Source of the DNA: an uncultured Oscillospiraceae bacterium
GTDB lineage: Bacteria > Bacillota > Clostridia > Oscillospirales > Oscillospiraceae
DNA: 47,958 nt
NCBI GenBank assembly: GCA_900759385.1
Contig: CAAEUZ010000127.1
Location: 1-47,958 of the forward strand
Direction: 5' to 3'
The notes beneath the pieces were generated by a model that had not been told where the DNA came from, did no database searches, and was given only the letters and a program-made list of their open reading frames with translations. Every line of letters starts with the position of its first letter. Position 1 is the first letter of the stretch. Made by a program: the position numbers and the translations under genes. This document shows positions 1-7,048 of this stretch, in pieces.

Positions 1-1
1 C

Positions 2-370
2 CCCTCCGGCACCGGCCCGACCGGCGCCACAGGCCCCACTGGTCCTACCGGCCCTGCCGGCGCACAGGGGACAGCCGGCTCGCAGGGCGCCGAGGGCCCG
101 ACTGGGCCCACCGGACCTACCGGCCCTGCCGGTGCGCAGGGCACTGCCGGCGCGCAGGGTGCCGAGGGCCCGACCGGCCCGACCGGCCCCGCAGGAGCTG
201 CGGGCGCAACAGGCGCCGAAGGCCCCACCGGCCCCACCGGTCCCACCGGGCCCAGCGCCACGATCACACCTGCCGCGGCTGTCAATGACGCCACGAGCAC
301 TTCAGACATCGTAACACAGTTCAACCAGCTTCTGGCCAATATGAGAACGGCCGGCCTGCTGGCTACCTGA
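2..370 (+). CDS. Collagen-like Gly-X-Thr repeat surface protein (3' part)
   Basis: The frame is open from the left edge and ends at TGA 368-370, so the start lies outside the window. Residues 1 to about 84 are uninterrupted Gly-X-Y triplets rich in GPT, GPA and GAQ; the rest is a non-collagenous tail of about 37 residues ending in AGLLAT. This layout matches BclA-like collagen-like proteins of spore formers, which trimerise and often sit in the exosporium or cell surface. Thr in the Y position is the usual O-glycosylation site, and the next gene is a glycosyltransferase. The repeat DNA is very GC-rich and nearly tandem, so repeat number may vary between strains or be collapsed in assembly. 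Spore localisation is inference. Confidence 0.85.
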   Translation, partial: PSGTGPTGATGPTGPTGPAGAQGTAGSQGAEGPTGPTGPTGPAGAQGTAGAQGAEGPTGPTGPAGAAGATGAEGPTGPTGPTGPSATITPAAAVNDATSTSDIVTQFNQLLANMRTAGLLAT

Positions 371-381
371 CGCACACCAGA

Positions 382-410
382 GAGGACGGCTGCATGCCGT
401 CCTCATTTTT
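382..410 (+). terminator. Intrinsic terminator of the collagen-like gene
   Basis: A perfect 9-bp stem (GAGGACGGC / GCCGTCCTC) with a TGCAT loop is followed by ATTTTT. It lies directly after the collagen-like stop codon and before the glycosyltransferase. Confidence 0.85.
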
Positions 411-436
411 AGCTATTCAGACTTGAGGTGAAGCGT

Positions 437-1528
437 GTGAAAGTATATGTATATGCTATCTGCAAAAACGAGAGCCAATTTGTCAAGCGCTGGATGGACT
501 CGATGAGCGAGGCGGACGGGGTCTGCGTTCTGGATACCGGCTCTGCAGACGACACGGTTGAGCGCCTGCGTGAGCGCGGCGCAATTGTGGAAGTGGAGCA
601 GATCAGGCCCTGGCGCTTTGACACTGCCCGCAATCGCTCGCTGGAACTTGTGCCTGACGATGCAGACATCTGCATATGTACGGATCTGGATGAAATCCTG
701 CATCCGGGATGGCGCGCGCTGCTGGAGAAAGCCTGGACGCCCGGCACGACCAGGGCGGCGTACCGCTACACCTGGAACTTCAATCCGGACGGCAGCGAGG
801 GCTACGTATTTTGGACAGAGAAAGCGCACTGCCGCCACGGGTACAAGTGGACACATCCTGTTCATGAGGTGCTGCAGTGGTTTGGAGAGGGAAGAGAGGG
901 GACTAAAGCCTATGTTGAGGGCATGCAGCTGGACCATCGCGCTGATAACACCAAGTCACGTGCCCAATACCTGCCCCTGCTGGAGATGTCCGTGCGCGAA
1001 GACCCGGATGACGACCGCAATATGCATTATCTGGGACGGGAATATTATTTCCACAGCATGTGGCGGGAGGCCATAATAACCCTCAAGCGTCATCTTGTTA
1101 TGCCGAGCTCAACATGGCCCGACGAGAGGTGCGCATCAATGCGCTACATATCCCGCTGCTGTCTGCAGCTCGGAGAGCAGAGTGAAGCCCTGCAGTGGCT
1201 CTACAGGGCCGTGGCCGAAGCCCCCCACCTGCGGGAGCCGTATCTGGATCTGGCCAGGCTGCTTTATGACCGCGGCGACTGGGATGGAGTCGTGTTCTTC
1301 TGCAGGGAGGCACTGAGAATTACAGTCCGCCCGCGTACTTACATATGCGAGTCAGACTCCTGGGGCAGCCTGCCGTGGGATCTGCTCTCGCTGGGGCTGT
1401 ATTATACGGGGCGCTGCAAAGAGGCGGCCGAGGCGGTTAATAAGGCAGCGCAGCTTGCCCCGAACGACGAGAGAATAGCGAATAATCAGCGCATCATACT
1501 CGCGTGCGCACAGGGAGAAGCAGTATAA
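437..1528 (+). CDS. Family 2-type glycosyltransferase with C-terminal TPR-like region
   Basis: The N-terminal half is a GT-A fold: an AICKNES start, an LDTGSxDDT nucleotide-sugar motif near residue 35 and a metal-binding DLDE motif near residue 83. The C-terminal part (from about 190) is helical, with repeated Tyr/Leu/Ala patterns such as APHLREPYLDLARLLYDRGD that look like tetratricopeptide repeats. Such TPR-glycosyltransferases are known to modify surface proteins, and the collagen-like neighbour is an obvious substrate (inference). Two GTG starts are possible: 428 overlaps the SD sequence GAGGTG at 425-430, while 437 has it at a normal six-base spacing, so 437 is preferred. The sugar is unknown. 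Confidence 0.85.
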   Translation: MKVYVYAICKNESQFVKRWMDSMSEADGVCVLDTGSADDTVERLRERGAIVEVEQIRPWRFDTARNRSLELVPDDADICICTDLDEILHPGWRALLEKAWTPGTTRAAYRYTWNFNPDGSEGYVFWTEKAHCRHGYKWTHPVHEVLQWFGEGREGTKAYVEGMQLDHRADNTKSRAQYLPLLEMSVREDPDDDRNMHYLGREYYFHSMWREAIITLKRHLVMPSSTWPDERCASMRYISRCCLQLGEQSEALQWLYRAVAEAPHLREPYLDLARLLYDRGDWDGVVFFCREALRITVRPRTYICESDSWGSLPWDLLSLGLYYTGRCKEAAEAVNKAAQLAPNDERIANNQRIILACAQGEAV

Positions 1529-1537
1529 AGTATTCAC

Positions 1538-1563
1538 GGCCTGCGCATTTATCTGCGCGGGCC
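1538..1563 (+). other. GC-rich hairpin after the glycosyltransferase
   Basis: GGCC-T-GCGCA pairs with TGCGC-G-GGCC around a TTTATC loop. No T-run follows, so it is either a weak terminator or an RNA 3'-end stabiliser. Confidence 0.4.
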
Positions 1564-1605
1564 GGTGCCATAAGGCCGGCCGCTCCCCGGTCCGCAAGAA
1601 AGTAC

Positions 1606-1634
1606 TTGACAGTCGGCATGCATTATAGTAGAAT
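1606..1634 (+). promoter_or_regulatory. Sigma-A-type promoter of the DUF2325-DUF3793-flavodoxin operon
   Basis: TTGACA (1606-1611), 17-bp spacer, TAGAAT (1629-1634). The transcript would carry a leader of roughly 100 nt that contains two palindromes (1646-1659 and 1693-1712) and a weak CCCG-GAAGA-CGGG hairpin followed by a T-run at 1678-1685. Confidence 0.8.
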
Positions 1635-1645
1635 CTGTACATGAA

Positions 1646-1659
1646 TTAGTGTTATCTAA
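1646..1659. promoter_or_regulatory. Putative metalloregulator operator 1 (TTAG-N6-CTAA)
   Basis: The palindrome TTAGTGTTATCTAA sits 12 bp downstream of the -10 box, over the likely transcription start. It shares TTAG-N6-CTAA with the second site at 1693-1712. The layout resembles DtxR/IdeR-family iron boxes, and a DtxR/MntR homologue lies 1.5 kb away. The regulator assignment is inference. Confidence 0.5.
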
Positions 1660-1692
1660 CCGACCCGGAAGACGGGCTATTTTTTCAAACCG

Positions 1693-1712
1693 TAGTTAGC
1701 GTATGCTAACTA
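1693..1712. promoter_or_regulatory. Putative metalloregulator operator 2, perfect palindrome
   Basis: TAGTTAGC-GTAT-GCTAACTA is an 8-bp perfect inverted repeat ending 30 bp before the DUF2325 start codon. It contains the same TTAG-N6-CTAA core as the promoter-proximal site, which points to a dimeric winged-helix regulator rather than an RNA element. The convergent DtxR-like gene is the natural candidate. Confidence 0.55.
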
Positions 1713-1742
1713 ACAATCTGCTGATAAAGAAAGGTAGGGAGT

Positions 1743-2030
1743 ATGAGCGTAGTAATAGTGGGCGGCAACGAACGTATGGCCGGACAATATGAGACCATCT
1801 GTCGTGAGCACGGGTACAAAGCCAAGGTGTTTACCAAGGAGCACGGCTCACTGAAGAAGAAGCTGGGCACGCCGGATCTGCTGATACTCTTCATCAGCAC
1901 GGTGTCGCACAAAATGGTGCTGAGCGTCACTCAGGAGGCCAAGAAGAACGACGTGCCGGTTGCGCGCGTCATGACCAGCAGCGCCACAGCCCTGCGCGCC
2001 ACGCTGCAGGAGTACGCCAGGGCGGTGTGA
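1743..2030 (+). CDS. DUF2325 family protein
   Basis: A 95-residue protein matching DUF2325: an SVVIVGGNERM start, a central HGSLKKKL segment and the DLLILFISTVSHKM strand. The Rossmann-like GGN motif is characteristic, but no reaction is established. In many Clostridia the family is found with DUF3793 proteins, flavodoxins and iron-uptake genes, as here. The start is ATG 1743 after AGGTAGGG. It is the first gene of a three-gene operon; the next ATG follows its stop by one base, suggesting translational coupling. Metal control through the two upstream palindromes is inferred. Confidence 0.8.
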   Translation: MSVVIVGGNERMAGQYETICREHGYKAKVFTKEHGSLKKKLGTPDLLILFISTVSHKMVLSVTQEAKKNDVPVARVMTSSATALRATLQEYARAV

Positions 2031-2031
2031 T

Positions 2032-2586
2032 ATGTGCCTGGAGCGTTACATAGTTGAGCAATGCGCGCCGACCCTGGCCTCGCTGAAGACCGGTACCATG
2101 TTCGGCGTGATAGAGCAGGATGTGCACGAGCTCACGCGCCAGGTTGCCGAGTGGCAGGCCGAGCTGGCGCCAAAGGGGCTGGTGCTGACCATACTGCGCT
2201 ACCGCGGCGGCCGCGCACTCATTTATCTGGGGAGGTTGTCCCAGCTCTCGCGCGACCTGGCCGCGCCTGGGGCAGCGGAGCTGCTGCGCTGTTACGGATA
2301 CGCGGAGCCGGACACCGAGAACGCCCTGCGCAGGCTCCGTGAGAGGGTTCTCACTACGGAGAGCTTCCCGCACGAAATCGGGCTGTTTTTGGGCTATCCT
2401 CTCCAGGATGTCATAGGCTTCATACGTGACGGCGGAAAAAACAGCAAGTGCACCGGCTATTGGCAGGTCTACGGCGACGAACAGGACGCGGTGCGCCGCT
2501 TTGAGCGGTACCGCAAGTGCAGCGAGGTCTATATGCGGCTGTGGGCCGGCGGCAAGAGCCTGCAGCAGCTGACCGTAGCTGCTTGA
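2032..2586 (+). CDS. DUF3793 family protein
   Basis: A 184-residue protein recognisable as DUF3793: an N-terminal LERYIVEQCAPTLASLKTG, a central RPLIYLGRL-like RALIYLGRL and the late motif HEIGLFLGYPLQDVIGFI, with CTGYWQVYGD and YRKCSEVY near the end. The three late cysteines could bind metal or be redox active, but no function is known for the family. It starts one base after the DUF2325 stop and has no SD of its own of any strength, so coupling is likely. The constant pairing with DUF2325 and flavodoxin suggests an iron- or redox-linked role (inference). Confidence 0.8.
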   Translation: MCLERYIVEQCAPTLASLKTGTMFGVIEQDVHELTRQVAEWQAELAPKGLVLTILRYRGGRALIYLGRLSQLSRDLAAPGAAELLRCYGYAEPDTENALRRLRERVLTTESFPHEIGLFLGYPLQDVIGFIRDGGKNSKCTGYWQVYGDEQDAVRRFERYRKCSEVYMRLWAGGKSLQQLTVAA

Positions 2587-2640
2587 AATTGGAGAAAATC
2601 ATACTACATATTATAACTTTGAAAGAAAAGAGGTACAAAA

Positions 2641-3063
2641 ATGAGCAAAATTGCAGTCGTATACTGGAGCGGGACCGGCAACACCGAGGCCATGGCCAAC
2701 AAGGTGGCCGACGGGGCAAAATCAGCCGGGGCCGAGGTAGATGTCATGACGAGCGCGGAATTTGACGCCGGAAAGGTTGCGGATTATGACGCCATCGCTT
2801 TTGGCTGCCCCGCAATGGGCAGCGAGCAGCTGGAGGAGGATGAGTTCGAGCCCATGTTCAGCTCCTGCAAGGCCGCGCTGAAGGGCAAGCGCATCGCCCT
2901 GTTCGGCTCCTACGGCTGGGGAGACGGCGAGTGGATGCGCAGCTGGGAAGCTGTGGCCAAGGGCTTCGGCGCCGAGCTGGTCTGCGGGAGCGTAATCTGC
3001 GCGGACGCGCCTGACGAGGAGGCTCAGGCCGCCTGCGAGGCGCTGGGCAAGGCTCTCGCCTGA
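2641..3063 (+). CDS. Short-chain flavodoxin
   Basis: A 140-residue flavodoxin. The FMN phosphate-binding loop SGTGNTE is at residues 10-16, GCPAMGSEQLEEDEFEP forms the W/Y loop region and GSYGWGDGEWM the second isoalloxazine loop. It is the expected length for a short-chain flavodoxin with the Trp/Gly flavin contacts intact. Flavodoxin replaces ferredoxin as an electron carrier when iron is scarce, which fits the metalloregulator-like operators upstream of the operon. The SD is AAAGAGG. The strong terminator at 3137-3180 ends the operon. Confidence 0.92.
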   Translation: MSKIAVVYWSGTGNTEAMANKVADGAKSAGAEVDVMTSAEFDAGKVADYDAIAFGCPAMGSEQLEEDEFEPMFSSCKAALKGKRIALFGSYGWGDGEWMRSWEAVAKGFGAELVCGSVICADAPDEEAQAACEALGKALA

Positions 3064-3136
3064 AACAAACGTGATAAAAAGCGGCGGCGCAGCTGCTTCT
3101 TATTTTCCTTATGCGCCCCTCTATCAGTGGGGGAGG

Positions 3137-3180
3137 GCAGGAAAAACTCCCGGATTGTGAAATCCGGGAGTTTTTCCTGC
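3137..3180. terminator. Bidirectional terminator between flavodoxin and the DtxR-like gene
   Basis: A nearly perfect stem of about 19 bp, CAGGAAAAACTCCCGGATT pairing with the mirrored arm ending TTTTTCCTG. It has A-runs on one side and T-runs on the other, so it can serve both convergent transcripts. Confidence 0.92.
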
Positions 3181-3187
3181 GAGGAAT

Positions 3188-3589
3188 TTACACTGTCTCA
3201 GCGCTTTTTCCCTTGAGCATTTCGGTCATGGTGCTCACATGGCGCTTGAGGGCATCAAATGTCTCGTTTGAAATCACGTGCTCTATGCGGCAGGCGTCCT
3301 CAGCGGCTATATCCGGGTCCACGCCCATGGCGGTGAGCCAGCTGGATACCAGCGTGTGCCTCTCGTATATCTTCTCGGCTATCTCACGCCCCTTGTCCAG
3401 CAGCGTGATGTTGCCGTCGTCATCGACCCTGATGTAACCGCCCAGACGCAGGTTCTTCATTGCCACGCTGACGCTGGGCTTGGAGAACCCCATCTCGTTG
3501 GCGATATCTATGGAACGCACGATGCCCTTGCGCTTGTGCAGGACAAGTATGGTCTCGAGGTAGTTCTCGGCGGATTCCTGTATTTTCAT
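3188..3589 (-). CDS. DtxR/MntR-family metal-dependent transcriptional regulator
   Basis: A 133-residue protein with the DtxR-family layout: a winged helix at about 1-65 (AENYLETILVLHKRKG, ANEMGFSKPSVSVAMKNL recognition helix) and a dimerisation/metal domain (ERHTLVSSWLTAMGVDPDIAAEDACRIEHVIS). The ERH, EDACRIEH and ISNE positions are the usual metal ligands. It lacks the C-terminal SH3 domain of DtxR, so it is MntR-sized. It faces the flavodoxin operon, whose leader has two palindromes that could be its sites. Whether it senses iron or manganese cannot be told from sequence. Confidence 0.9.
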   Translation of the reverse strand: MKIQESAENYLETILVLHKRKGIVRSIDIANEMGFSKPSVSVAMKNLRLGGYIRVDDDGNITLLDKGREIAEKIYERHTLVSSWLTAMGVDPDIAAEDACRIEHVISNETFDALKRHVSTMTEMLKGKSAETV

Positions 3590-3622
3590 GTGCTGAGCCT
3601 CGCTTGCAATATAGTAAAAACA

Positions 3623-3651
3623 ATTCTACCATAATCTCTGCCAAAGCGCAA
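3623..3651 (-). promoter_or_regulatory. Promoter of the DtxR-like regulator
   Basis: Read on the minus strand: TTGCGC, 17-bp spacer, TAGAAT, about 35 bp before the ATG. No copy of the TTAG-N6-CTAA palindrome is present here, so autoregulation through that site is not indicated. Confidence 0.65.
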
Positions 3652-3689
3652 GCTTACAGTCAAATTAAGTGTCCGCATACAGCAAGCGC

Positions 3690-3718
3690 TTGTCCGCGAA
3701 AGACAGACGTGTTATAAT
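3690..3718 (+). promoter_or_regulatory. Promoter of the TraX-family gene
   Basis: TTGTCC, 17-bp spacer, TATAAT (3713-3718), 30 bp before the GTG start. Confidence 0.7.
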
Positions 3719-3748
3719 TTTAAAAAGCCGTCTAAAGAAGGGTGAAGT

Positions 3749-4555
3749 GTGAGCTCCTTTGCACTGAAAATAATTGCCATCGTATGCATGACTCTCGACC
3801 ACTTTGACACAATCATAGGACAGGGCGGTCTGCTGCGGCTTTATCCTGACCCGGAGGCGGCGCACGCTTCCATGGAGGCGCTGAGCCTGACGTCAGGCAT
3901 CCTGTTCCCAATGGAGGTGCTGGGCCGTGCAGCCTTTCCTCTCTTCGCCTTCATGATGGCGGAGGGCTGTGCAAAGACGCACAGTATGCCGCGTTACCTG
4001 GGACGCCTTGCGCTGTTTGCCGTGATATCCGAGCCGTTTTTCTACTTTGCCTTCGGATACAGGCCAAGCTTTTCGGGACTGCTGAACGAATTTGCACTGC
4101 TGAATTTTACAAATGTATTTTTTACGCTTTTTCTCGCAGCGCTCAGTATATTTATATTCCAAAAGCTATCAGGAAAGTATGAGGCAAAAGGTGCGGTTAT
4201 ATCCTTAATTGCCGCATTGGTTTTGGCACTCGCGGCGGAGTATTTTGATACCGACTACGGTGCGATGGGCGTATTTCTCATCGTGGCGCTCTACCTGACG
4301 AGGGGCAGGCGCGGCATACAGTGCGTGGTTGTTGCGCTTTGGGCTGTCACACTTTACCTGGGCGGCTATTTGCTTACGTTTGGTTCCGGCGGCGTTGCGA
4401 ACAGCGTCCACGAGGCGCTCGGCGCCTGCCTCGCCTGCATACCCATAGCTCTCTACAACGGCAAACGCGGCAGGGCCATGAAGTGGACGTTCTACGTCTA
4501 TTACCCGGCGCACCTGCTTGTGCTCACGCTCATAAACCGCGCGCTTATGGGCTGA
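3749..4555 (+). CDS. TraX family membrane protein
   Basis: A 268-residue polytopic membrane protein. The N-terminal ALKIIAIVCMTLDHFD and the LGRAAFPLFAFMMAEG segment are hallmarks of the TraX family, and the C-terminal YYPAHLLVLTLINRAL fits too. TraX of F plasmids acetylates pilin; chromosomal homologues in Firmicutes are presumed acyltransferase-like, but substrates are unknown and no conjugation gene is nearby. The GTG start at 3749 follows AGAAGGGTGA. It is transcribed alone from its own promoter. Confidence 0.85.
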   Translation: MSSFALKIIAIVCMTLDHFDTIIGQGGLLRLYPDPEAAHASMEALSLTSGILFPMEVLGRAAFPLFAFMMAEGCAKTHSMPRYLGRLALFAVISEPFFYFAFGYRPSFSGLLNEFALLNFTNVFFTLFLAALSIFIFQKLSGKYEAKGAVISLIAALVLALAAEYFDTDYGAMGVFLIVALYLTRGRRGIQCVVVALWAVTLYLGGYLLTFGSGGVANSVHEALGACLACIPIALYNGKRGRAMKWTFYVYYPAHLLVLTLINRALMG

Positions 4556-4622
4556 GCGGGATTGACAAGTCCTGCCCGCCATATTAAACTATACTTTACG
4601 ACAAATTCAAGGGGGAATGCTC

Positions 4623-5753
4623 TTGTTCAAAGTAATAAAGCAGGCCGGACGCGCCCGCCGCGGCGAGTTCACCTGCCCGCACGGTACGGTGCAGACGCCG
4701 GTGTTCATGAACGTCGGTACCCAGGGCGCGATAAAGGGTGCGCTCTCGGCGCGGGACCTGAAGGAGATAGGCTGCCAGGTTGAACTCTCCAACACCTATC
4801 ACCTCCACGTCCGGCCCGGGGATGAGCTGATAAAGTCACTCGGCGGACTGCACAAGTTTATGACCTGGGACGGGCCCATACTCACAGACAGCGGCGGCTT
4901 CCAGATCTTCTCCCTGGCTGAACTGCGCAAGATAGGGGAGGATGGGGTGCGCTTCAACTCGCACGTCGACGGCCGGCACATCTTCATGGGGCCGGAGGAG
5001 AGCATGCGCATACAGTCCAACCTGGGCTCGGATATCGCTATGGCCTTTGACGAGTGCATCAAGATACCGTCGCCGTACGACTACGTCAAGGCCAGCTGTG
5101 ACCGCACGGTGCGCTGGCTGGTGCGCTGCAAGGCGGCGCTGGAGCAGTATAACGCCGAAGAGGGCGCCGTGAACCCGGGGCAGGTGCTCTTCGGCATCAA
5201 CCAGGGAGCGGTGTTCCACGACATCCGTATAGAGCACATGAAGCGCATTGCCGAGCTCGACCTCGCGGGCTACGCCATAGGCGGGCTGGCTGTCGGCGAG
5301 ACGGCGCAGGAAATGTATGACACCATAGAGGCCGTGGAAGAGTATATGCCCAAGGACAGGCCCAGATACCTCATGGGCGTGGGCACGCCGGGCAACATAC
5401 TCGAAGCGGTCAGCCGTGGTGTGGACTTCTTTGACTGCGTCATGCCGGCGCGCAACGGCCGCCATGGACACCTCTTCACCTGGCGTGGTATCATCAATAT
5501 CAAGAACGCCAAGTACGAGCGGGATGAGTCGCCCATCGACCCCGAATGCCGCTGCCCCGTTTGCAGCAGGTACTCAAAAGCGTATCTCCGCCACCTGTTC
5601 AAGGCGGAGGAGATGCTGGCAATGCGCTTTGCCGTTACGCACAATCTGTGGTTCTACAACAGCCTCATGCAGCGCATACGCGACGCGCTGGATGCCGGAA
5701 GTTTTGAGGAGCTGCGCAGGCAGTACAGCGCCGTGCTCGACACGAGAATATAA
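4623..5753 (+). CDS. tgt: tRNA-guanine transglycosylase (queuine/preQ1)
   Basis: Exchanges guanine-34 of GUN-anticodon tRNAs for a queuosine precursor. All family marks are present: ILTDSGGFQ with the base-binding Asp, FDECIKIP, FGINQGAVF, the nucleophile Asp in DCVMPARNGRHG, and the zinc site CRCPVCSRYSKAYLRH. An in-frame ATG at 4617 is only one base from the GGGGG SD (4611-4615); TTG 4623 is seven bases away and gives the usual N-terminus (MFKVIKQAGRARRG), so TTG 4623 is preferred. Total about 376 residues, normal length. yajC follows, the common bacterial order. Confidence 0.96.
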   Translation: MFKVIKQAGRARRGEFTCPHGTVQTPVFMNVGTQGAIKGALSARDLKEIGCQVELSNTYHLHVRPGDELIKSLGGLHKFMTWDGPILTDSGGFQIFSLAELRKIGEDGVRFNSHVDGRHIFMGPEESMRIQSNLGSDIAMAFDECIKIPSPYDYVKASCDRTVRWLVRCKAALEQYNAEEGAVNPGQVLFGINQGAVFHDIRIEHMKRIAELDLAGYAIGGLAVGETAQEMYDTIEAVEEYMPKDRPRYLMGVGTPGNILEAVSRGVDFFDCVMPARNGRHGHLFTWRGIINIKNAKYERDESPIDPECRCPVCSRYSKAYLRHLFKAEEMLAMRFAVTHNLWFYNSLMQRIRDALDAGSFEELRRQYSAVLDTRI

Positions 5754-5758
5754 AATCC

Positions 5759-5787
5759 TTGCAATTTTGAAAATAACGGGTTATAAT
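5759..5787 (+). promoter_or_regulatory. Promoter upstream of yajC
   Basis: TTGCAA, 17-bp spacer, TATAAT (5782-5787), starting just after the tgt stop codon; yajC can be made independently of tgt. Confidence 0.75.
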
Positions 5788-5825
5788 CTACACACTGTAT
5801 CTTTTGGCTGGAGGTAAACAAGCTA

Positions 5826-6239
5826 ATGTTCCACAACATACTCACTGGCACCGGGACTGGTGCCGTCGGCGGAATGTCGTCCATTCTGTTCCTCGTTATC
5901 ATCTTCGTCGTGTTCTACTTCTTCCTCATCCGTCCTGAGAACAAGAGGAAGAAAAAGCTCACCGAGATGCGCAACAACATCTCCCTCGGCGATGAAATTG
6001 TCACCATCGGCGGCATTATGGGCAAAGTCGTACAGGTGACCGAGGACACCGTCACTTTCGAGACCGGCGAGGACCGTGTCCGCCTCCAGGTGACCAAGTG
6101 GGCTATCTCCTCCAACGTGCGTGAGGAGAAGGAGCGCGCCCAGCAGGAAGCCGCCGCCAGAGCTGCGAAGGCCAGCAAGAAGAAGGCCAAGACCTCCGGC
6201 GAGGAAAACAGCGTGGACGGTGACGGCCCGAAGGAATAA
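5826..6239 (+). CDS. yajC: Preprotein translocase accessory subunit YajC
   Basis: A 137-residue single-pass membrane protein. A hydrophobic segment at about 18-37 is followed by the diagnostic FLIRPENKRKKKLTEMRNNI and then the small GDEIVTIGGIMGKV beta domain; the C-terminal tail is charged and disordered. YajC associates with SecDF and the SecYEG channel. The SD GGAGG is 10 bp before ATG 5826. Position after tgt is conserved in many bacteria. Confidence 0.95.
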   Translation: MFHNILTGTGTGAVGGMSSILFLVIIFVVFYFFLIRPENKRKKKLTEMRNNISLGDEIVTIGGIMGKVVQVTEDTVTFETGEDRVRLQVTKWAISSNVREEKERAQQEAAARAAKASKKKAKTSGEENSVDGDGPKE

Positions 6240-6259
6240 TCGGCCGCATACCACGAATT

Positions 6260-6311
6260 AAAATCCCTCTGACGTAATAGGATGTACAAACATCTGCGTC
6301 GGAGGGATTTT
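6260..6311 (+). other. Long hairpin: yajC terminator that contains the next gene's ribosome site
   Basis: AAAATCCCTCTGACG (6260-6274) pairs with CGTCGGAGGGATTTT (6297-6311), 15 bp with one G-U pair. The loop has its own small stem GATGT-ACAA-ACATC. The 3' arm ends in a T-run, so it looks like an intrinsic terminator, but the same arm holds GGAGGG, the SD of the gene starting at 6313. If RNA reads through, the SD is closed. Confidence 0.75.
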
Positions 6312-6312
6312 T

Positions 6313-6738
6313 ATGACCGTACAAGCTGAGAAGCGCTCGAAACGTAAGACATCCGTCCGCTGGTACCTCATAGGACCACTGGCTGCGGTGATCGCCCTGC
6401 CCACCCTGCTTTACCTCTGCGCCATACTGCTGGCGAAAGAGATCCTGCCATTCACCGTGATGGAAGAACTTGTAATAGCCTGCGTCTTCCTCACCGGCAC
6501 TATATCAGCCGTGGCAGCCTGCGCCGGCAGGGGAGGGAAGGTTATGCAGACCGGGCTCTGCATGGGGTGCGTGCTGGCGGCAGCCATAGTCATCATAACT
6601 CTGGCTGCGCCGGGAGAGGGGCCGTTTACATCCGCTACACTCAAGCATGTGATCGCCGCGATTACGGGCGGGTGCTTCGGAGGTGCGCTGTCCATAAAGC
6701 GCAAAAAGCCGTCCGTTCGCAGGAAGAAGCGGAGATGA
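6313..6738 (+). CDS. TIGR04086-type small membrane protein
   Basis: A 141-residue protein with four hydrophobic segments (about 22-42, 51-71, 78-98, 108-126) and very basic ends (KRSKRK at the start, RKKRR at the end), indicating cytoplasmic termini. Size, layout and position behind yajC match the TIGR04086/YrzE-like membrane family of Firmicutes; function unknown. Its SD is embedded in the hairpin at 6260-6311, so expression may be kept low or be conditional on opening of that structure. Confidence 0.7.
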   Translation: MTVQAEKRSKRKTSVRWYLIGPLAAVIALPTLLYLCAILLAKEILPFTVMEELVIACVFLTGTISAVAACAGRGGKVMQTGLCMGCVLAAAIVIITLAAPGEGPFTSATLKHVIAAITGGCFGGALSIKRKKPSVRRKKRR

Positions 6739-6880
6739 TATTACAGAGAGTAATATTTTCACGAGTAGACATAATAATTCAATGATTACCTAGATGCTGT
6801 AGCAAAAGCGAAAAGCTACCCACAAAATCTGGTGTCAGAACTGGAGAATAAGGAAATTTTGCTTTACGCTTGTGTGCCTG

Positions 6881-6904
6881 GTTGACATAATACAGTTGAC
6901 ATAA
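6881..6904. repeat. Direct repeat GTTGACATAA x2
   Basis: GTTGACATAA at 6881-6890 and again at 6895-6904, a 14-bp period. It contains TTGACA, so it may simply be two -35-like boxes, or a tandem operator. Confidence 0.4.
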
Positions 6905-6949
6905 AACATGGGCATAATTCACAAACTTAAGCTTATTTTGACAAAGGAC

Positions 6950-6978
6950 TTGATTACTGATGGATTTTGTATTATATT
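6950..6978 (+). promoter_or_regulatory. Candidate promoter for spoIIM-xerD
   Basis: TTGATT, 17-bp spacer, TATATT (6973-6978). A TTGACA at 6938-6943 lies 12 bp further up but has no well-spaced -10. Confidence 0.5.
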
Positions 6979-7048
6979 GTGCCTACTTGAATTATGTAAA
7001 TTGCGGCGTTGCGCCGTTCCCGCCGGCGGCCCCGTGGGCCCGTGAGGC

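Larger units (their letters stand above)
6739..7048. other. AT-rich intergenic region upstream of spoIIM
   Basis: About 310 bp with no convincing gene, markedly more AT-rich than the flanks. A short stop-bounded frame at 6778-6885 reads FNDYLDAVAKAKSYPQNLVS and continues for 15 more residues with no start codon; it could be a decayed gene but I do not recognise it. A 10-bp direct repeat, a good promoter and a GC-rich leader just before 7049 are listed separately. Confidence 0.5.

Noticed and set aside
132..314. Arg/Pro-rich 60-codon frame starting inside the collagen repeats
   Set aside because: It is out of frame with the Gly-X-Y coding frame and is produced by the repetitive GC-rich DNA.
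1661..1685. CCCG-GAAGA-CGGG plus T-run as a terminator or attenuator in the DUF2325 leader
   Set aside because: The stem is only four base pairs, too weak to claim as a terminator without support; it is mentioned only with the promoter.
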